The translations under genes were made by a program, and so were the position numbers. Below, piece by piece: positions 58,541 to 64,000 of a stretch of DNA of 64,000 nucleotides (the first letter of the stretch is position 1; each line of letters begins with the position of its first letter). This DNA is from Pontederia crassipes (lineage: Eukaryota; Streptophyta; Magnoliopsida; Commelinales; Pontederiaceae). The stretch spans positions 72,514,077 to 72,578,076 of the forward strand of contig CM060194.1 in assembly GCA_030549335.1 (NCBI GenBank), read 5' to 3'. A model generated the notes under the pieces. It was not told the DNA's origin and did not search any database. It worked only from the letters and a program-made list of their open reading frames with translations.

Positions 58541-59112
58541 TTATTTATTACTTATTATTTTATTAAAAATTTAATATTTCATTAAATATAATTGATTTTA
58601 AAAATGTTTTGTATATTTAAATGGTATATTTTTTAACAAAATTTTTCCCATAAAAAAATTTTATTTTATAATTTCATTTTCATTAATAATAAAATTATAC
58701 TTCATAATAATAATTATTTTTAATTCAAAATCCACCAAAAATTCATCCATCATATATCATATCTACTTTTTTCTATCACATTCACCACTTTATTCTTCAT
58801 CATCAAATTCTACTCCAATCAAACACAATATGAATTTATTTGTCAATTTAATTATACACCGAAAACTTAGGCGGAACTACGATTCCATTTTCAAATGATC
58901 CCTTAGGGACATTTTAACAAGGAAAACTAAAGTTCAAATAAGTTTTCATGAATAGTTGGATTGATAGATTAATTCGAATTATGTTTGAATGAAATGATCG
59001 ATGATAAGAAATAGTTAAGCATGACTATCCTCAGTATTCTCTATCATGACTATCCTCCCTTAATCAATAGTTAAGCATTTCAATTAAAAAAAATGCTCGG
59101 CCAAAATGGAAG

Positions 59113-59148
<36 letters not shown>

Positions 59149-60009
59149 TGTCACGTCGACACATTCTCTTTTTGTATACGTCATGCGTAGCCAGCCAAAA
59201 ATCGTTATGATTATTTCGAGCATGTGATGGCTGCATGATGGCACACATTCGCCACTTTTTTCCCAACATTATCATGCCGCCCAATCTCATACTTTCATAA
59301 ATAAATAATAATGTGATTTTTCACAATATATTGTTGTGTTGTTATAGGTTATATTTTACAAAGAAAGCTGAAAAGCATAACGCAAATTCGCATGCACTTA
59401 TAATGTGCTACATGGTAATATATTTTACCTCCTGATGATAGAGAATGCTAATGAGGAGTTTGGTACATAATTAAAAACAAGTAAGCTATAAATATAAGGG
59501 CATAGGAATAGACTTCCAGTCCTCTTGAAATAATTATTTATCATGGGTAATCTTCTCGAAATATCACCGACCTCTCTTTTTGTCAGTTGAATTCTCATGA
59601 CACCAATTAGATTGTTGTGGTCTCGTGGAAATTAATGGAATAAATACCCTTTCCACGATATAATAATACTAGTAATGGGCTGTTAGCTCTATAATTAAAA
59701 CATTGTTTCGAAGTAGATATTTACGTGTTCTTTAGTGGATCGGGTCGACAAATCCGAAAAGAGAGGAGTAAGAGAACAACGTTATCATGTGTGAAAGAAT
59801 AATGCGGTGTATATAATAATGTGTTTTATTCCTCTCTTTAGATAAGGTATAATTGTATTATTATATTATGTCAGCCAATGTTTTTATATCAGGTAAAAAA
59901 ATAGGGATACAAACCAATGTACAACTAAATTATCTTAATTTCACCTACCTAGTGGGATAAGGCTTTGTTGTTGTTGTTGTTGTTCACCTTTTAATAATTA
60001 CAATTGGAC
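58541..60009. other. AT-rich spacer with dispersed repeat
   Basis: 58560-58790 resembles the reverse complement of 18340-18520. There is no gene; a (TTG)n run lies at 59966-59983. Confidence 0.5.
59116..59145. repeat. (AT)n microsatellite
   Basis: About 15 uninterrupted AT units. Confidence 0.95.
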
Positions 60010-60250
60010 CATTGGATGTAGACGAACAATTTGCGACGAACGAAAAATTCTTCGTAATTTACGACGGATTACTGTCCGTTAGAACTTTCGATAGGTCGAA
60101 TCGTCGGTAATTATAAAATATATATTTTATTATTAATATAATTTTATTTTTAAACTTTTCGATGGTGGTATGGGCTGTCAAAACTTTTGACGGACGAAAG
60201 ACCTTTGAAAATTTCGACGGTCCGAATCATGGGTAAATAAAAAATTTATA

Positions 60251-60304
<54 letters not shown>

Positions 60305-60440
60305 TTTATTATGTTTGAAAACATATTTAATGCTCAATGTGGGAAATCATATGAGTTCGATTACGCGTTACTCAATTTCAAATTTATATACAACGGTAAA
60401 AATTGTTCTCAAAACCGTATATTTCCGTCGTGAAGAATTC
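60010..60440. mobile_element. CACTA family A internal fragments
   Basis: Motifs TTTGCGACGAACG, TTTACGACGGATTACTGTCCG, AATTTCGACGGTCCGAA and TTTCCGTCGTG match the subterminal composition of family A, without termini. An (AAT)n microsatellite at 60250-60304 interrupts it. It may be the separated distal half of the element at 58136. Confidence 0.55.
60250..60304. repeat. (AAT)n microsatellite
   Basis: About 18 trinucleotide units. Confidence 0.95.
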
Positions 60441-61531
60441 ATTCTTCCTGGCATAGCTAGCAAATTAAAGGGATAATTGCCACATCTCCCTTAAAGACAA
60501 AAAAAGGGTTTCCAAGAACAGATGTTGGATGTACGAACAATCTTACTGTGTGTCTGCCATTAAATTATAATCTAATCCACTGCCCGGCGGACGTTATTTT
60601 ACTGTCATTAACTGCCTAAAGCAGAGCACAGTCGGAGTGGCGATCAGATTAATTAATTTAGGAGACGTGACATTAATTTTGTTTCAGGGCGATCCGTCCG
60701 AAGCTTGCTATAATAGAATGGGGTAAACCAGAAAGGAATCAAAGGAAGTAATTAATTAAAACCATCACCTTTTGAAATAGTTGATAGTGACCTCGCTACC
60801 GAAGAATGGCCATGATTCCGGGGGGAAGCACGTTGTAAAGCTCGAGGAGACAAAATTATGGAACTTGATGCCATCAACCATGGGAACACCATTTGTTCTT
60901 TGCAGCTGATGTTGGCCAAGAAGCATCTCTCTCTCTCTCTCTCTCTCGTGTTGAGCAACGCAGAGGATGATGGGCATGTTAATATGCCATAAGAAGACCA
61001 CATCAATGAAATAATTACGAGGGCTGGCATCACAGAGGAAGGTGGAAGCCCTAGAAATATTCCCTTTAGTAGTCTCTCAATCATGTGAGAGAAATTTTGA
61101 TTGGATTAACAAGAACAAAATAATCACTTGGGTGGTCCCCCTAAGGAAAAGTGGGAAAGCTAAGTTGGCAAGAAGGTCACAGAAGAAGTAGGTTGGGGTT
61201 TCTGTAGGCTGGCTAGCTGCTGCAAAAGTTGCCCAAGGGGGGAACAATATCTTGGGGGGTTATGGACACTTTATGCTTGGAAACTTATATTTTGTGCTTA
61301 TCAAGGTATGACTGATAGTGGTAGTCAAGATTCCAGCACTCTGTGCCTTGGTGATTGTTTATATCAGTCGTGTATGGTTCCTATGATCCTATCTCTTGGG
61401 TTTTAAGGGAAATGGTGCAGTGTGAGTTCCATTATCCTAGATAGACATTATGCGTCATGATGGACGATCCCTAAGCCTTTTACTGTTCTTTGTAACCCTC
61501 GGTTTCCACATTTTAGACCAATTCACACAAC

Positions 61532-61628
<97 letters not shown>

Positions 61629-62646
61629 CCTAAAGGTGTAGTGTGGTGCACTGCGGAAACCCCACAACTAAAGGGTAGTCCAACAGGCATTGGCATCTTG
61701 TAACCAATGTTTTTACGGCTAATTAATCAAGTAGTGTTAATGGTTCCTTTGTCCAATGTTACGGTCGAGTCCATAGACGACAAGGGCAATTAATTAAGGG
61801 TGCCGGGAATTAACGTTGCAACCCACGGCAGCAGAAAGCTTCTTAGGGTTTCACGTCGTATGGGCCATGCACCCCTATTCACGTTCCATCCAATTATATA
61901 ACAAATCGGTCGGTTCATTATTATTTTCATTAAGATCTGGAATAGTGGAATAAATATCTAAATTCATTATGAAGCTCTAATAAATAGATTTTTCATTCAT
62001 ATATACGGCTTATACGTCTCTTAATCATTAAAAGTTGCATGTCTTGAATTTCTTACATTTGAAACTTACATAATAAGGATGAAACAAATAATTATTTCAC
62101 AATACTTAATTAATTTTATTTGATCATGTATTGTAAGAGGCAGCAAAATTTTCCGGTTTTATATGCTTATATTGGTGACTTGAGATTCAGATTTGTAACA
62201 AAATGATATCTTCTGGTATCAATAACCATTCGAATGATGTATTTTTTTTTTTTAATTTCCTCACAACAGGAGTCCTAAATAAGAATATATAGTATATATA
62301 CAACAACTCTGTACTAAATATTACAAAATTATAAGTAGTAGCTAAAAATTGTTAATCAATCGAATTTAATTAATTGGCTCCGATGATTAAGAATTTGAAT
62401 TTTTTCGAATTTAATTTATAAAATTTTAAACTTATAATATTCACACGCTAATAATTTTGACATTAGTTCGTCGAAGTAAAAAAAAATATAACAAACAAAT
62501 TAACTCACTTAACCTTCCAAGTCAATGCACAGGATCACCGTAATTGCCTTCCATAATTGTTTTAAATAAATCTCCTTAATCCTATATCCCGCAAAATATT
62601 TCCATTAATTAGTCAAATAAGTACAGCTTATATTTCTTTTTCTTGA
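60441..62646. other. Spacer upstream of the bHLH gene
   Basis: Mixed composition and no confirmed gene. A minus-strand frame at 60752-61084 has a plain, non-repetitive tail (VPMVDGIKFHNFVSSSFTT) interrupted by a short GA run; I cannot assign it to a family. The proximal 400 bp probably contain promoter sequence for the downstream gene. Confidence 0.45.
61533..61626. repeat. (GA)n microsatellite, about 47 units
   Basis: An uninterrupted dinucleotide run about 94 bp long. The frames across it are poly(Arg-Glu) or poly(Ser-Leu) artefacts. Confidence 0.97.
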
Positions 62647-62746
62647 AAAAATGGAAAAAATCCATATCAAGATCCCACGCAAATCCTCGTAATCTTTTGT
62701 CTCAATTCATCATGACAAGTCAAAACGACCAACGGCCCGGTTTTCT

Positions 62747-62966
62747 TATAAACCGGGTTTCCTCAGACCGGATCGCTGGCACAGTCGTACGAGAGCTCCT
62801 TAAAAAAATCGCTCTTTTTAATCTTCTTCTGCTGAGTGAGGAAAAAAAGCGAGGGAGTTTGGAGCGGAGGAGAGCAAAGGCGACAGCTTCTAGGGTTCCT
62901 TTGGTTACTCTCTCTTCCTCTACCTCTTTCCTGCTACTTTAGCTTGGGAAGCTTGGCGAGGAGGTA
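62747..62966 (+). promoter_or_regulatory. TATA box and 5' leader of the bHLH gene
   Basis: TATAAA at 62747-62752 lies in a GC-rich context (CCCGG / CCGGG nearby). The following leader, with a CT-rich stretch at 62906-62935, has no ATG between about 62780 and 62966, so the ATG at 62967 would be the first in a transcript that starts some 30 bp after the TATA box. Confidence 0.6.
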
Positions 62967-64000
62967 ATGGCACCGGAGCTCCGGGAGGCGCTCGCCGGTC
63001 TCTGCCGGGGATACAGCTGGTCGTACGGCGTCATATGGCGCGTCGATCGATGGAATCCTCGGTAATCTCTCGTTTTGATCTGTTATCCAAATAATGCTTT
63101 TTGGTGTTGCTTGTTTTTAGCTTTAAATTGGTTTGTAATCGAGCTGTTGCTTTGTTTTTGTGTGATGTAGTTGAAGTTCTAAAGTTTTGTTCGTTGCCCC
63201 GGTTTTCTTTCTTTCGCTTTTGTTCTGGTCTAATTATTTGTGATTTGTCTTGGAACAATATTGCAAATGGCTGCATTTTCAATTCCAGAACTGAAAAGCA
63301 GTCCAGAACCGTGAAAAGAAAAAAAAAACATTTCTTTTTCAGTTTTATTACGTTCAATAGATACCGTTTCTCATCTTTTGAGCTTTTCTAAAGTAAAAGA
63401 TGGTGATTGATGTTTGTAAAATAATATACTATACAACAGATATGATTTTGATATATAACCTTTTCTCTTCCTTTCACCAAACTAAAAGATCTTTAATGCT
63501 GGTCTTTTCTAGTTTTCTAAACCTTCACTGGGCGAAATTTTCTCGCTCTTTGAACGGCTACATAACATAAATAAAAATATTGTAGTCATTTTGGGCCATT
63601 CATATCTTAATGCCTTTTGTGCTAGTGAACTCATTTAGTAGTTACTGGAAAACATCTTGTTTTCTTCAGGTTTTGCAGATCTACCTTCGAAGCCGTGATT
63701 TGTACATGCTAATTGGAAAAAAAAGAGAGATCCCGTAACTGCTCTTAATCATTACCCTGATTTATAACAGATTGTTGACTGTAGAAGATAGCTACTGCAA
63801 GGAGGAGAATCGAGTATTTGTGCAGCATATGCTTGATCAGATCAATATGGTTGGCAAAGGGTACAATCTCGTTTATCTCAGTGGATCTTGATTATTCTTT
63901 TATCCTGTAGTGCACGCAATCTAATTGAATAGACATTTGAGTCACTGTCTGGTCCATATTACTTCTTAGTGGACCACATGGTTTTGTGATTTAGATTCAG
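62967..64000 (+). CDS. LHW/bHLH155-type transcription factor, 5' end
   Basis: Two coding exons are seen: 62967-63061 and 63771-63860, joined in phase 2 (CG/A = Arg) with GT-AG borders; the gene continues beyond the window, and TTTAGATTCAG at 63990-64000 may be the next acceptor. The first 62 residues begin MAPELREALAGLCRGYSWSY, then GVIWRV, then LLTVEDSYCKEEN and QINMVGKG. This matches the start of the bHLH-MYC_N-like domain of the LONESOME HIGHWAY / bHLH155-157 group (x-LR-x-L-x-x-LC...W-x-YAVFW...L-x-x-E-x-x-Y...VGEG). Known members regulate vascular and root development as nuclear factors that dimerise with TMO5-type bHLH proteins; which paralogue this is cannot be told without the C-terminal bHLH domain. 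The first exon is distinctly GC-rich. Confidence 0.85.

Noticed and set aside
60752..61084. Minus-strand 110-residue frame as a real gene
   Set aside because: It is broken by a GA run, has two overlapping alternatives, no recognised domain and no supporting splice or promoter signals.
61450..61667. Poly(Arg-Glu) and poly(Ser-Leu) ORFs
   Set aside because: They are translations of the (GA)n microsatellite.

Overview
The window looks like nuclear DNA of a flowering plant. It is AT-rich, has two intron-containing plant genes with GT-AG splice sites, and is otherwise packed with plant-type transposable elements: Ty3-gypsy and Ty1-copia retrotransposons with tRNA-Met primer sites, and CACTA, hAT and Mutator-like DNA elements. 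GC-rich first exons of the 3' gene would suit a monocot or early-diverging angiosperm, but the species cannot be named from sequence alone.

Genes. Only two real host genes are supported. (1) On the minus strand at 10239-13618 is a complete seven-exon gene for a 751-residue WD40-repeat protein of the plant WDR44-like family, with an intron in its 5' leader. (2) At the right edge, from 62967 to beyond the window, are the first two coding exons of an LHW/bHLH155-type (LONESOME HIGHWAY-like) transcription factor on the plus strand, with a TATA box and a 5' leader. They point away from each other's intervening 48 kb of repeats and show no sign of working together.

Layout. 1-4109: minus-strand Ty3-gypsy element, cut by the window edge, with protease remnant, no reverse transcriptase and an unrecognised 384-codon frame in its place. 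4110-9480: AT-rich spacer with one probable TIR element and an (ATT)36 microsatellite. 9480-14700: WD40 gene. 14700-30320: repeat-derived spacer with a small TIR element, GC-rich islands, and a CACTA element nested in a Mutator-like element. 30321-32117: CACTA element. 34353-42351: a three-LTR, two-internal-region gypsy array flanked by one 4-bp target duplication. 43140-43756: hAT element. 44893-48283: probable large solo LTR carrying a hAT MITE. 48435-53660: complete but dead Ty1-copia element. 54001-55534: second CACTA element. 56157-57228: Mutator-like element filled with about 145-bp tandem repeats. 58136-60440: broken CACTA remains. 60440-62740: spacer with a long (GA)n run. 62747-64000: start of the bHLH gene.

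Several elements were delimited by both terminal repeats and exact target-site duplications read directly from the sequence (TSDs: ATA, TGT, CGTA, CCGAATGG, CTCTCTCC, ATTTG, ATT, ATATATATA). No rRNA, tRNA, CRISPR or bacterial-type system was seen. The most unusual material is in non-autonomous elements: the novel ORF of the first gypsy element, the tandem three-LTR array, and a CACTA family whose core pairs a promoter-like pyrimidine tract with an array of GC-rich palindromes.
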